Source: Haloplanus sp. XH21 (GTDB taxonomy: Archaea > Halobacteriota > Halobacteria > Halobacteriales > Haloferacaceae). Taken from it: 64,000 nucleotides of DNA. Below, one piece after another: positions 19,053 to 27,632 of the stretch (position 1 is the stretch's first letter; each line of letters begins with the position of its first letter). The stretch spans positions 1,054,001 through 1,118,000 of the forward strand of contig NZ_JALLPL010000001.1 of the NCBI RefSeq assembly GCF_023276355.1, written 5' to 3'. The translations under genes were made by a program, and so were the position numbers. The notes under the pieces were generated by a model, which did no database searches, was not told the origin of the DNA, and saw nothing but the letters and a program-made list of their open reading frames with translations.

Positions 19053-19134
19053 GCAAGCCACGCGAAAATCGCGTGGATACTTGCCGCCCTGAATTGGTCC
19101 CCGCTGACGCTTCGGCCCTCCAGACGAAGCGTCA
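19053..19134 (+). ncRNA. Hairpin-rich intergenic segment, candidate structured RNA
   Basis: The 296-base gap between the permease and DUF7117-like genes contains two perfect stems. CCACGCGA/TCGCGTGG (19058-19065 with 19069-19076, AAA loop) is enclosed by GCAAG/CTTGC. GACGCTTCG/CGAAGCGTC (19106-19114 with 19125-19133) has a 10-base loop. The segment is less GC-rich than its flanks. It could be a small RNA, the structured end of a lost mobile element, or a terminator pair. No known RNA family is recognised and no protein is convincing in any frame. Confidence 0.3.
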
Positions 19135-19296
19135 TGCGACAATGGGAAATCGCCCCTGATAAAGGTACCGGACTACACACCGGTTTGCTGTCAAAAATAA
19201 AACGCTATCCGTCGTCGGACGGCCTCGAATCGGGGTGGGAGCGCCGGTACGCCCCCAGAGCGCCGACCTTTTGCCGCCGCCCGGCCAACGACGCGT

Positions 19297-20016
19297 ATGA
19301 AGGTTCGCGGCCGGCGGGAGTGTCAGGACTGTGGCTGCCGGTGGTCGTACTACGAGACGGGGAGCGTCGCGTGCCCCGAGTGCGAGAGCCTCCGGAGTGT
19401 CGGCGTCGACGACCGCACGCTCCATACCGACGCGCCGGCGACGTTGGATCTGACGCCGTACCGGACCGCCGCGGCGTCGGAGTCGGCGTCGGACTCACTT
19501 GCCGATGTCGTCGACGACTGCAAACGCGACCTGCGGGAGTATCTCCGTCGTCGCGGGTTCATCGATGGAGGACGCCTACAGCCCCTCGACGACACCGTCC
19601 TCGCCGCCAGCGAACTCCTGCAGATGATCGATCGGTTCGACCGCGAGCGGGCGCCGAGCGACGAGGCCCGCACGTATCTGCTCGCGCTCCTCCGCGGTGC
19701 CGACGACGGGGAGCGCCCGCCGCCCGACGCGGTGCCCGCGGCGTGGACCGACGCCCGCGGCCTCGGCTACGCGAACGCCATCGACGACTACCGAAGTGAC
19801 CTGCTCGACTGGCTCGACGAACATCCCGACGACGCGGCGCGCAAAGCGTTGGGGACGCTCCGTGAGCGCGTCAAACGAGTGCAGGCGCTCCAGGGTGACG
19901 TGTCGCCGGCGGACGCAGAATCACTGGTGACGGCGGCCCGCGAGGTCGGTCGGTATCTCGCCGAGGACGACGAGGACGACGAGGACGCGCTGGCGGCTGC
20001 GCGGGAGCGACTGTAG
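19297..20016 (+). CDS. Zinc-ribbon haloarchaeal protein (DUF7117-like)
   Basis: A 239-residue protein. The N-terminus carries a TFIIB-type ribbon, 'CQDCGCRWSYYETGSVACPEC' in outline (CxxC ... CxxC, residues 9-30). The rest is helical and acidic ('DDCKRDLREYLRRRGFI', 'LGTLRERVKRVQAL') and ends in an acidic run. It appears restricted to haloarchaea, with unknown role. It ends eight bases before palindromic repeat copy B, and the convergent folD gene lies on the other side of that repeat. Confidence 0.75.
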   Translation: MKVRGRRECQDCGCRWSYYETGSVACPECESLRSVGVDDRTLHTDAPATLDLTPYRTAAASESASDSLADVVDDCKRDLREYLRRRGFIDGGRLQPLDDTVLAASELLQMIDRFDRERAPSDEARTYLLALLRGADDGERPPPDAVPAAWTDARGLGYANAIDDYRSDLLDWLDEHPDDAARKALGTLRERVKRVQALQGDVSPADAESLVTAAREVGRYLAEDDEDDEDALAAARERL

Positions 20017-20023
20017 TCCCCTT

Positions 20024-20109
20024 CATACGGTTTATTGTAAGTCATTACCGGTGAGTCGCCGAGACGGGTCGGCGACTCACAGGCACACAGTTACAATAAT
20101 CCGTATCAG
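20024..20109 (+). repeat. Stop-codon palindromic repeat, copy B
   Basis: Left end 'ATACGGTTTATTGTAAGTC', stem 'GTGAGTCGCCGA' / 'TCGGCGACTCAC' around a short loop, right end 'CAGTTACAATAATCCGTAT'. On the minus strand the right end reads CTGATACGG, and this TGA (20106-20108) is the stop of folD. It sits between convergent genes. The stem sequence differs from copy A but pairs equally well. Confidence 0.9.
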
Positions 20110-20993
20110 GAGAGGTCGACCGGCACGTCTTCCTGCCGGCTCGCCGCCGTGACCGTGTTGTAGAGGAGCATCGCTCGCGTCATCGGGCCGACGCCACCGG
20201 GGACGGGCGTGATGGCACTGGCTTTCTCCTTGGCGCTCTCGAAGTCCACGTCGCCGACGAGCGTCGACTCGCCGTCGCGTTCGACGCGGTTGACGCCTAC
20301 GTCGATGACGACGGTGCCGTCGGAGATCATCGAGCCGTCGATGAGTTCGGGCACACCGACGGCGGCGACGACGACATCCGCGCGGCGAGTCTTTTCGGCC
20401 AGGTTCTCCGTCCGGGAGTGACAGACCGTCACCGTCGCGTTGCCGTAGTCGGCCTTCTGGACGAGGAGGTTCGCCAGCGGCTTGCCGACGATGTTCGACC
20501 GGCCGACGATGGCGATGTCTGCGCCCTCGGTTTCCACGTCGGCCGCATCGAGGAGTTCCAGGACGCCGTGGGGGGTACACGGCTTGAAGACGGGGTCGCC
20601 GGCGACCAGTCGCCCCACGTTCTCGGGATGGAAGCCGTCGACGTCTTTCGCGGGGTCGATGGCGCGGATGACATCGCGGTCGGCGATGTGGTCCGGGACG
20701 GGCATCTGGACGAGGATGCCGTTGACGTTCGGATCGGCGTTCAGGTCCTCGACCGTCTCGAACAGTTCGTCGGCGGGCGCCTCGGGATCGAGTTCGATGT
20801 CGAGCGCCTCGATGCCCACTTCCTCGCAGTCTCGCTGTTTCATCGAGACGTAGGTCTCGCTGGCGGGGTCGTCGCTCATGAGGACCGTCGCGAGCGTCGG
20901 GGTGACGCCTTCCGCGTCGAGCGTCTCGATTGCCGTCGACAGACCGTCTCGAACGTCCGACGCGACCGCGTTCCCGTCGATGATGTGAGTCAT
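20106..20993 (-). CDS. folD: Bifunctional methylenetetrahydrofolate dehydrogenase / cyclohydrolase FolD
   Basis: A 295-residue protein with the family's catalytic 'SETYVSMKQRDCEEVGI' (Tyr and Lys), 'GILVQMPVPDHI', 'DVDGFHPENVGRL', 'FKPCTPHGVLELL', 'IVGRSNIVGKPLANLL' for NADP binding, and 'GDVDF' with 'ITPVPGGVGPMTRAML' at the end. It interconverts methylene-, methenyl- and formyl-tetrahydrofolate in the cytosol. I chose ATG 20993 ('MTHIIDGNAVA') because the ten codons upstream are not conserved-looking. With glyA nearby it forms a one-carbon supply pair. Its stop codon lies in repeat copy B. Confidence 0.95.
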   Translation of the reverse strand: MTHIIDGNAVASDVRDGLSTAIETLDAEGVTPTLATVLMSDDPASETYVSMKQRDCEEVGIEALDIELDPEAPADELFETVEDLNADPNVNGILVQMPVPDHIADRDVIRAIDPAKDVDGFHPENVGRLVAGDPVFKPCTPHGVLELLDAADVETEGADIAIVGRSNIVGKPLANLLVQKADYGNATVTVCHSRTENLAEKTRRADVVVAAVGVPELIDGSMISDGTVVIDVGVNRVERDGESTLVGDVDFESAKEKASAITPVPGGVGPMTRAMLLYNTVTAASRQEDVPVDLS

Positions 20994-21052
20994 GTCCAGA
21001 CAGGCGCGATGGACCGCCTTCAACGCACTGATTGGTGCAGGATCGGCGCGTG

Positions 21053-21214
21053 ATACTGTCGGCTGTATAGTGGCCTTTGTAAGTCATTGCACACCTGATC
21101 GCGTGCAGTCTGGAGATCAGGTGTGCAAACAGTTCCAAATGCTACTATAACTGGATCAAGATAGTCACCACTCCGGGGTGGCGAAATCGTTGAACGACTT
21201 ACAGCCGACAGTAT
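21053..21214. repeat. Nested palindrome: 15-bp inverted repeats enclosing a decayed stop-codon repeat
   Basis: The outer arms ATACTGTCGGCTGTA (21053-21067) and TACAGCCGACAGTAT (21200-21214) are perfect inverted repeats 132 bases apart. Inside, ATAGT...ACTAT encloses 'TTTGTAAGTCAT', a strong stem GCACACCTGATC/GATCAGGTGTGC and 'ACAGTTCCAAA', matching the layout 'TTGTAAGTC - hairpin - CAGTTACAA' of the dispersed repeat family. It looks like a MITE-sized element, with either a nested insertion or a highly diverged family member. It fills the gap between the divergent folD and uspA genes. Confidence 0.6.
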
Positions 21215-21260
21215 GAGAACCGTGAATACGTTTTTCAGCTGACGCGTCGAACTGCGTCAC

Positions 21261-21707
21261 ATGTACGACGACATCCTGCTCGCGACGGACGGGAGTATCG
21301 CCTCGGAGAACGCCACGTCCCACGCCATCGGCCTGGCCTCCCTGCACGACGCCCTGCTCCACGTCCTGTTCGTGGTCGACAGCGATGTCTACTCCGCGTA
21401 CAGCGGCGACGAGTACGTCGACGAGCGGGAGGGGCCGGAACACGGCCTCGAAGAGGTGGGCGAGGACGCGCTCACGGCGGTGACGGAGCGCGCGGCTGCT
21501 CGCGGCGTCGAGGTGATCGAGACGCTCAGACACGGCCGGCCACACGAGGAAATCGTCGACTACGCCGACGACGAAGACGTCGACCTGATCGTCCTCGGCA
21601 CCCGACGCCACCCGGAGGAGTACCGGAGCCTCCTCGGCTCCGTCACCGACCGCGTGGTCCGCCTGGCCGACGAACCGGTGACGGTCGTCAAGACGCCGGT
21701 CGAGTAG
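21261..21707 (+). CDS. Universal stress protein, UspA family
   Basis: A 148-residue single Usp domain. It starts 'MYDDILLATDGSIASENA', and the ATP-binding loop near the C-terminus is seen as 'VLGTRRHPEEYRSLLGSVTDRVVR', here with G-T-R-x-H rather than the canonical G-x-x-G-x9-G(S/T), ending in 'GSVTDRVVRLADEPVTVVK'. It is probably a nucleotide-binding stress protein acting in the cytosol. The gene stands between two one-carbon genes on the other strand. A second Usp gene is at 41856. Confidence 0.85.
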   Translation: MYDDILLATDGSIASENATSHAIGLASLHDALLHVLFVVDSDVYSAYSGDEYVDEREGPEHGLEEVGEDALTAVTERAAARGVEVIETLRHGRPHEEIVDYADDEDVDLIVLGTRRHPEEYRSLLGSVTDRVVRLADEPVTVVKTPVE

Positions 21708-21722
21708 CTCGCGACGGCGCGT

Positions 21723-21796
21723 ATCGGAAGTCACGAGAGAGTCGGACCGTCCCGGTCCGACGCGAATCCATCAACAGTTACGATCCTTCCGATTAG
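21723..21796 (-). repeat. Degenerate stop-codon palindromic repeat at the end of glyA
   Basis: 'ATCGGAAGTCA', a stem GTCGGACC/GGTCCGAC and 'ACAGTTACGATCCTTCCGATTAG'. In reverse complement the right end reads CTAATCGG...CGTAACTG, in register with CTGATACGG...TGTAACTG of intact copies. The TAA in it (21793-21795) is the stop codon of glyA. I read it as a decayed family member that keeps the same position relative to a stop codon. Confidence 0.5.
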
Positions 21797-23040
21797 TCGT
21801 ACAGCGGGTGGGCCGCACAGAGTTCGTCGACGCGGTCGGCGACCGCCTCGATGATAGCGTCGTCGTCCGGTGCGTCGAGGATGCGCACGATCAGATCGCC
21901 CACCTCCCGCATGGCGTCCTCGTCGAAGCCGCGGGTGGTGAGCGCGGCGGTGCCGGCCCGGATGCCGCTGGGATCGAACGGCGACCGCGTCTCGCCGGGA
22001 ACGGTGTTTGCGTTGAGCACGATGCCCGTTTGCTCCAGCGCCGCCTCGGCGTCGCCCCCCGAGAGGTCGGGATGGGAGTCGCGCAGGTCGACCAGCACGA
22101 GATGGGTGTCGGTGCCGCCCGAGACGAGCGAGAGGCCGTGATCGGCGAGCGTCCCCCCCAGCGCGCGGGCGTTGGCGACGACCCGTTCGGCGTACTCGGT
22201 GAACACGGGTTCGAGCGCCTCGCCGAAACCCACCGCTTTGCCCGCGATGTTGTGCATCAGGGGACCGCCCTGGACGCCGGGGAACACCGCGTTGTCGATG
22301 GCGTCGGCGTGTTCCGCGTCGCACATGATGATCCCACCGCGCCCGGCGCGGATGGTCTTGTGTGTGCTGCCGGTGACGAAGTCGGCGATGCCGACGGGCG
22401 AGGGGTGGACGCCCGCGGCGACGAGCCCCGTGATGTGGGCGATGTCGGCGATGTGGTAGGCGTCGACGGCGTCGGCGACGGCGTCGATGCGCTCCCAGTC
22501 CACCTGTCGGGGGTAGGCCGAGAACCCGGAGACGATGGCGTCCGGGTCGAACTCGTCGGCGATGTCGGCCAGGTTCTCGTAGTCGAGATACCCCGTCTCC
22601 GGGTCGACGCGGTACTGTTCGACCTCGTAGAGCTGGCCCGCGAAGTTCGCGGGGTGGCCGTGGCTGAGGTGGCCGCCGTGTTCGAGTTCGAGCGAGAGGA
22701 TGCGGTCGCCGGGGTCGAGCATCGCCAGGTAGACGGCCATGTTGGCCTGGGACCCGCTGTGGGGCTGGACGTTGACGTGTTCCGCGCCCCACAGTTCCCG
22801 TGCGCGCTCGATGGCGAGCTCCTCGACGGCGTCGGCGTAGGCACACCCCGCGTAGTACCGTTCGCCGGGGTAGCCCTCGGCGTACTTGTTGGTGAGCGTG
22901 CTTCCCTGTGCTTCGATGACAGCTCGACTCGCGTGGTTCTCCGAGGCGATCATCGACAGCGTGTTTCGCTGGCGGTCGGTTTCGCCGACGAGCGCGTCGG
23001 CGACGGCCTCGTCGACGGCTCGAACGTGGCTGAACTCCAT
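21793..23040 (-). CDS. glyA: Serine hydroxymethyltransferase GlyA
   Basis: A 415-residue PLP enzyme of fold type I. Visible are 'LSMIASENHASRAVIEAQGS' near the start, 'NVQPHSGSQANMAVYLA', 'HGGHLSHGHP', 'IADIAHITGLVAAG' and the PLP-lysine motif 'VTGSTHKTIRAGRGG' near residue 227. It converts serine to glycine while charging the C1 carrier, feeding FolD. The gene is divergent from the TbsP-like regulator with about 200 bases between them. It ends in a decayed copy of the palindromic repeat family. Confidence 0.95.
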   Translation of the reverse strand: MEFSHVRAVDEAVADALVGETDRQRNTLSMIASENHASRAVIEAQGSTLTNKYAEGYPGERYYAGCAYADAVEELAIERARELWGAEHVNVQPHSGSQANMAVYLAMLDPGDRILSLELEHGGHLSHGHPANFAGQLYEVEQYRVDPETGYLDYENLADIADEFDPDAIVSGFSAYPRQVDWERIDAVADAVDAYHIADIAHITGLVAAGVHPSPVGIADFVTGSTHKTIRAGRGGIIMCDAEHADAIDNAVFPGVQGGPLMHNIAGKAVGFGEALEPVFTEYAERVVANARALGGTLADHGLSLVSGGTDTHLVLVDLRDSHPDLSGGDAEAALEQTGIVLNANTVPGETRSPFDPSGIRAGTAALTTRGFDEDAMREVGDLIVRILDAPDDDAIIEAVADRVDELCAAHPLYD

Positions 23041-23159
23041 AGCCGTCTCTCACGAGGAACGCTGAATAAGCTAGCGATCGGAGCGCTCGCGAACCGCACG
23101 GTGGTCGCCCGCGTCACCGATCGCTCGCAGATAATTCCTGGTACTCCACCGAAAAACCA

Positions 23160-23172
23160 ATTATTTATACAC
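23160..23172 (+). promoter_or_regulatory. AT-rich promoter-like region upstream of the TbsP-like gene
   Basis: 'AATTATTTATACACTG' is the most TATA-like stretch in the 200-base spacer between glyA and the regulator gene. It lies about 70 bases upstream of the ATG at 23242, so either the transcript has a leader or a nearer box ('ATTAAATATTGATATGG', about 23211) is used. Inferred from base content. Confidence 0.35.
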
Positions 23173-23241
23173 TGAATATTTACTCTGTTACGTGTTGTGC
23201 TAGTCGTTAATATTAAATATTGATATGGGAATATTGATCGC

Positions 23242-24060
23242 ATGGGAGCCGGGGCGAACTTGCACGGCCGGAGTTTCGAAGAGGTCCTGGAGACGATTTT
23301 CGCGTCGGCCGACGACCTCCTGATCGTCGACCCGATAACCGATGCCGTCGAGTCGCTGACGGCGCTCGCAACGACCGCCGACGATCCCCCACGAATACGG
23401 GTGCTGGCCGACGAGTCCCTGTTGAAAGACGTGATGGACGACTTCGTCGTGGCGAGCAACGCCGCCGACCACGTGGACGCGGGCACGCTCACGATCCGAA
23501 CCGGAAGCAGCGGCCACAGAAATCCGCTCGCGGTCGCCAACGGCACCGTGTGGTCGCTGGTCGCGGTCGGCGACAACGTCGCCGCCCTCGGCACCGACGA
23601 GGACTCCTTCGTCGACACCGTGGACGATCTCTACGAATCCCAGTGGCAGATCGCTTCGGACTTCGACCTCCGCACCCCGCCGATATCGCGGGTTCGCGAG
23701 ACGCTCGGCGCCGAGATCGGGGAGCAGACCCGCGAGGATTTCGACGCCACGCTCGACGCGTTGAAATCCGCACGCAGCGCCACGGCCGAGTTCGACGAGG
23801 TGACGCTGACGCTGTTGGTCGCCGCCCGCAACGACGTACTGCTGTACGATATCAGCAAGTGGGGCGAGGATGTCGGCATCGCGAGCAAGGCGACGTTCTC
23901 CCGCACCAAGACGACGCTCGAAGACGAGGGGCTGATCCGAACCGAGAAGGTTCCGATCGATGTCGGTCGCCCCCGGCTACGCCTGAAACTCAACGAGGAC
24001 CGCTTCGACGAGGCGACGCCGGAAGAACTCGCCGCCGTGACGCTCAGTCACTCGGCCTGA
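23242..24060 (+). CDS. TbsP-like transcriptional regulator (DUF5821 family)
   Basis: A 272-residue protein. The C-terminal part (about 190-255) has a winged-helix pattern: 'DVLLYDISKWGEDVGIASKA' then 'FSRTKTTLEDEGLIRTEKV' and 'GRPRLRLKLNE'. The N-terminal 180 residues form an alpha/beta domain with 'DLLIVDPITDAVESL' and 'IRVLADESLLKDV'. This arrangement fits the haloarchaeal DUF5821 family, which includes the regulator TbsP reported to work with TrmB on sugar-metabolism genes. The family assignment is from memory of its pattern. The TGA stop (24058-24060) is the first three bases of repeat copy C. Confidence 0.65.
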   Translation: MGAGANLHGRSFEEVLETIFASADDLLIVDPITDAVESLTALATTADDPPRIRVLADESLLKDVMDDFVVASNAADHVDAGTLTIRTGSSGHRNPLAVANGTVWSLVAVGDNVAALGTDEDSFVDTVDDLYESQWQIASDFDLRTPPISRVRETLGAEIGEQTREDFDATLDALKSARSATAEFDEVTLTLLVAARNDVLLYDISKWGEDVGIASKATFSRTKTTLEDEGLIRTEKVPIDVGRPRLRLKLNEDRFDEATPEELAAVTLSHSA

Positions 24061-24142
24061 TACGGTTTATTGTAAGTCTATACCGGTGGTTCGCCGAAAC
24101 AGTCCGGTGAACCACCGGTACACAGTTACAATCACCCGTACG
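24058..24142 (+). repeat. Stop-codon palindromic repeat, copy C
   Basis: Starts TGATACGGTTTATTGTAAG, with TGA being the stop codon of the TbsP-like gene. The stem is 'ACCGGTGGTTCGCCG' / 'CGGTGAACCACCGGT' with a short loop, and the right end 'CAGTTACAATCACCCGTACGAG' is diverged at its tip. It lies between two genes on the same strand and would form a hairpin in the 3' UTR directly after translation stops. Confidence 0.9.
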
Positions 24143-24195
24143 AGTCAGTCCCGAACTTCCGGTCACTTTTCTCCCCGGAGCGTCTCGACCGTCCC

Positions 24196-25896
24196 ATGCA
24201 GATCGGTATCGCGGGAAGCGGGCCGGCCGCGGCGTCGTTCCGTGCCGCCCTCGAGGACATCGATGCAACGGCGGCGGAGACGACGCCGGACGACCTCGGA
24301 TCGTATCCGCTCGGCGTCGTCGTCGCTCCCGCGGGTGCGCCCGCCTTCGAGGTAGCCGACGCCGCGGCGACGCGCTGGATCGCCGTCGAAATCGGCGGCC
24401 TCGGCGGCGTCACCGCCGACCTCGACGCGGCGGTGACCGTCTTCGCCGACGGCGTGGGCTACCGTGATCTCGTCGCGCGGATCGAGTCGACGACGGAGAC
24501 CGAGACGGACGCCGATCCCACCGGGAACCGGAGCGCGGTTCGCCTCGCCGGCGCCGTGGCCGGGCACCGCGCCGTCTCGCTTCTGAGCGGCGCGGATCTG
24601 GCCGGGACGGTCGTCGAAGTGCCCGGCGAGGAACGCCGCGTCTTCCCCGTTCCGCGGCCGGACGACCGCGACCGGACGCTCCGGCGCGACGAGCGCCAGG
24701 TCGCCCTTGACGACGCCGTTGCCCGCGCGGAACAGGCCGTCGACCGACGCGTCGGCCTGCTCACACAGGTCGGCGAACGCGAGTCGTTCCCCGCGCCCTA
24801 CTACCTGGCGACGACCGCCGATACGACCGCCTACAGCGACGCCCGCGCCGCGCGGTTCGCGGCCGGCGTCGACGACGACTGGGACCGGGCGTTCATGAAA
24901 GCGCTCGGCGAAGGCCTCGAACGCTACTGCGCCGGCGTCTATCGCCGCGAGGAGTTCACCGTGGCCGCACCGGCCGACGTTGCGGCCGACGGCGCCGTCT
25001 CGCCCGACGCCGTCGTCGCGCCCGACGACCAGTCGGTCGACCCCGCGGAACCGATCCCGTGGGTGCCCGGCGAGGACCTGCGGACGGGTGCCTCCGTCTC
25101 GCTCCCCGCCGAACTCGTCCACTACCCGCCGCCCGAGGAGTCGTCCCGCCCGGCCATCACGACGGGGCTCGGTCTCGGCAACAGCGGCGTCGAGGCGCTG
25201 CTCTCGGGCCTGTACGAGGTCATCGAACGCGACGCGACGATGCTCGCGTGGTACTCCACGTACGAACCGCTCGAACTGACGGTGGAGGATCCGGGGTTCG
25301 AGGCGCTCGTCGACCGCGCCCGCGCCGAGCGCCTGACCGTGACGCCGCTGCTCGTCACCGCCGACATCGACGTGCCCGTCGTCGCCGTCGCCGTCCACCG
25401 CGAGGCCGAGTGGCCGCGCTTCGCCGTCGGATCGGGCGCTGACCTCGACGCGGCGGCGGCCGCACGGTCGGCGCTCGCGGAGGCGCTCCAGAACTGGATG
25501 GAACTCCGGGCGATGGGGCCGGAGGAGGCGGCGGCCGAGGAGGGCGCCATCGGCCGGTATGCCGACTTCCCGCGCGCGGCCCGCGAGTTCGTCGAGCAGG
25601 AGTCCGCCGACACCGTGGTGCCAGCGGCCAGTGTCGGTCCCGACCCCCTGCCGACGGGGGAGACCGCACTCGACGCCGTCGTCACGCGGACAGCCGACGC
25701 CGGCCTGTCGACGTACGCCGCCCGACTCACGACGCCCGATGTCGCAGAGCTCGGGTTCGAGGCGGTTCGCATCCTGAGCCCCGAGGCCCAACCGCTGTTC
25801 GTCGGCGAGCCGTTCTTCGGCGAGCGGGCCGAGACGGTGCCGCGCGAACTGGGCTACGAACCCCGGTTCGATCGGGCGTTCCACCCCTTCCCTTAG
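24196..25896 (+). CDS. YcaO-domain protein with extra N-terminal domain
   Basis: A 566-residue protein. The YcaO core begins near residue 195 ('[20 protein letters not shown]'), with ATP/Mg-binding signatures '[20 protein letters not shown]', '[19 protein letters not shown]' and '[16 protein letters not shown]'. It ends in a short Pro-containing tail 'FHPFP', as seen in active YcaO enzymes. YcaO proteins activate amide carbonyls with ATP to form azolines, thioamides or macrocycles in peptides. Residues 1-110 ('[19 protein letters not shown]') form an alpha/beta domain that may bind a partner or nucleotide. No TfuA, E1-like or precursor-peptide gene is adjacent, so the substrate is unknown. 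Confidence 0.82.
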   Translation: MQIGIAGSGPAAASFRAALEDIDATAAETTPDDLGSYPLGVVVAPAGAPAFEVADAAATRWIAVEIGGLGGVTADLDAAVTVFADGVGYRDLVARIESTTETETDADPTGNRSAVRLAGAVAGHRAVSLLSGADLAGTVVEVPGEERRVFPVPRPDDRDRTLRRDERQVALDDAVARAEQAVDRRVGLLTQVGERESFPAPYYLATTADTTAYSDARAARFAAGVDDDWDRAFMKALGEGLERYCAGVYRREEFTVAAPADVAADGAVSPDAVVAPDDQSVDPAEPIPWVPGEDLRTGASVSLPAELVHYPPPEESSRPAITTGLGLGNSGVEALLSGLYEVIERDATMLAWYSTYEPLELTVEDPGFEALVDRARAERLTVTPLLVTADIDVPVVAVAVHREAEWPRFAVGSGADLDAAAAARSALAEALQNWMELRAMGPEEAAAEEGAIGRYADFPRAAREFVEQESADTVVPAASVGPDPLPTGETALDAVVTRTADAGLSTYAARLTTPDVAELGFEAVRILSPEAQPLFVGEPFFGERAETVPRELGYEPRFDRAFHPFP

Positions 25897-27029
25897 ACGC
25901 CGAACGTCGCCCGGAGCATGTCGCGGGTGCCGGGCCCCAGTCCGACCGCGAGAATCGCCACCAGGAGGAGGATCGTATACTGCGGGCTCTCCTCGAAGAT
26001 CCGTTCGTCGAACAGCCAGACGACCGCCGTCGCCGCGACGAGTTTGACGACGAGGAAGGGCCAGGTGTCACCCGTCACGGCCAGCACCGACGCGGGGAGC
26101 GTGGCGGCCGTGATGTCGACGACGGCCTGGTTGACCGGATGCTTGGGGACGAGGTTCGGGCCGGCGCCGAGCGCGACCATCCAGTCGAGGCCGACGACGT
26201 TGGCGACGCCGTCGATGGCGTGCCCCCAGATGACGACGAAGCCGATGCGGCCGGTCCCGGCGTTGATCCCTGGAGCATACCGCTCGATCAGCCACCAGGT
26301 GCCGCCGGCGGTGACCGTCGCTCCCGCGAGGATCACGGCGAGGACCTGCGGATAGAACGTCCCCGGGCCGTCGGGGCGGATCGCACTCCAGAAGAGGAAC
26401 GCGAGCGTCACTCCGAGCACCGCGACCCCGCTGCCGACGAGCGGTCGCGTGTAGTGATCGATGACGTCACGGCGAGCGAGCGCCACGCTGCCGAGTAGGG
26501 CGCCGAGCGTCACCGCAAACACCGTGAAGTAGATGATCGGGCTGATGAGCAGCGTGTTGAGCGGGTAGGTGATCGCGGCGTCGGCGCCGCCGGTGTCGGT
26601 TACGTCCTCGACGACCCGGAGCGCCCCGCCGAAGAAGACGAAGGGGATGAGGGCGAAAAACAGGTCGCGGTCGGTGCCGAGCGAGAGGCGCTTGAGCAGG
26701 AAGATGAGGCCCGTGAGCGCGATCAGCAGGATGACGACGTAGCCGACCTCCGAGACGAGCGTATACCCCGGGTAGGCGACCGGTTCGGGCGCCGCCGAAC
26801 ACGCGGCGGCGTCGTAGAGATAGCGCGTCGTGCCGCCCTCACGGACGGCACAGACGGCGGCGTTGGCGTCGGCCTGCACCGGCCCCCAGAAGTAGTGCCA
26901 GATGAAGCCGTCGTAGACGACGCGTGGCGCCGCGAGCGAGCCACCGATCAGGACCGCAAGGAGTGTGAGTACTGATCCGACCCAGAGCCGTGCCGGAGCG
27001 ACGCCGAGGCGTTCCGCAACCGTGGCCAT
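25893..27029 (-). CDS. DUF63 family membrane protein
   Basis: A 378-residue protein with about nine membrane helices. DUF63 hallmarks are seen in '[16 protein letters not shown]', '[19 protein letters not shown]', '[30 protein letters not shown]' as a span (about residues 238-268) and '[19 protein letters not shown]'. Function unknown, archaea-specific. ATG 27029 is used because the longer frame upstream belongs to the truncated DUF4013 gene in another frame. The end overlaps the ycaO-like stop by four bases on the opposite strand. Confidence 0.85.
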   Translation of the reverse strand: MATVAERLGVAPARLWVGSVLTLLAVLIGGSLAAPRVVYDGFIWHYFWGPVQADANAAVCAVREGGTTRYLYDAAACSAAPEPVAYPGYTLVSEVGYVVILLIALTGLIFLLKRLSLGTDRDLFFALIPFVFFGGALRVVEDVTDTGGADAAITYPLNTLLISPIIYFTVFAVTLGALLGSVALARRDVIDHYTRPLVGSGVAVLGVTLAFLFWSAIRPDGPGTFYPQVLAVILAGATVTAGGTWWLIERYAPGINAGTGRIGFVVIWGHAIDGVANVVGLDWMVALGAGPNLVPKHPVNQAVVDITAATLPASVLAVTGDTWPFLVVKLVAATAVVWLFDERIFEESPQYTILLLVAILAVGLGPGTRDMLRATFGV

Positions 27030-27565
27030 GTTCCTACCCCGGTTGCACTCCGTTTCAGGGTTGCGGTTGGGCGTCGGTGATCGAGGGCGACCGAGCGAAG
27101 CACGTCGATGTCGAACGCCGCGCCGAACGTGGTTTCGTGCGCGTAGTTGGTGGGGCCGATGAGCATGAGGTAGCCGAAGACGAGCGCGAGCAGTGTCGAG
27201 AGGGCGAGCCCGCCGAGGAGGCCGACGACGCCGACACCGGCGCCGGTCTCGGTTCCCGTCCCGATCGCGGCGACCGATCCACCGACCGTCAGGAACAGGA
27301 CAGCGAGGGGGATCAACTGGTAGAGGAGCATGACGACGAACGCCACGACGCCCTCGCGGAGGAGCGTCCCCCAGTCGTCGAACGCGGGCGGTTCGTCGGT
27401 CCCCGCGATGCCGGCCCGCAGGACGCGGAGGAGATACCCGTACAGCAGAAACGCCGGAACGATGAACACCGAGAGCAGCGCCAACACGCCGCCGATAGCG
27501 ACGGTCTTGATCCATTCGTCCGAGTTCGTGGGGTACGTCACGACCCGCTCGATATCTATCGCCAT
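26948..27565 (-). pseudogene. DUF4013 membrane protein, C-terminally truncated
   Basis: The open frame has 205 codons, but only about the first 165 look like DUF4013: '[20 protein letters not shown]', '[18 protein letters not shown]', '[20 protein letters not shown]' and '[20 protein letters not shown]'. Just after 'DVLRSVALD' (about 27075) the family's last helices are missing. The frame instead runs through unrelated sequence and 82 bases into the DUF63 gene. This looks like a deletion that joined the DUF4013 gene to the promoter region of DUF63. The protein might still be made, but with a foreign tail. Confidence 0.65.
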
Positions 27566-27632
27566 GCCGACCTATCGGTGGGCCGAGTAGTAAGTAGTTA
27601 CCCAAAACTATGCGGCAGCGTTTCGACGGCCG

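Noticed and set aside
21076..21155. Riboswitch or folate-responsive leader for folD.
   Set aside because: The stem and flanks match the dispersed repeat family better than any known riboswitch, and the segment lies within nested inverted repeats.
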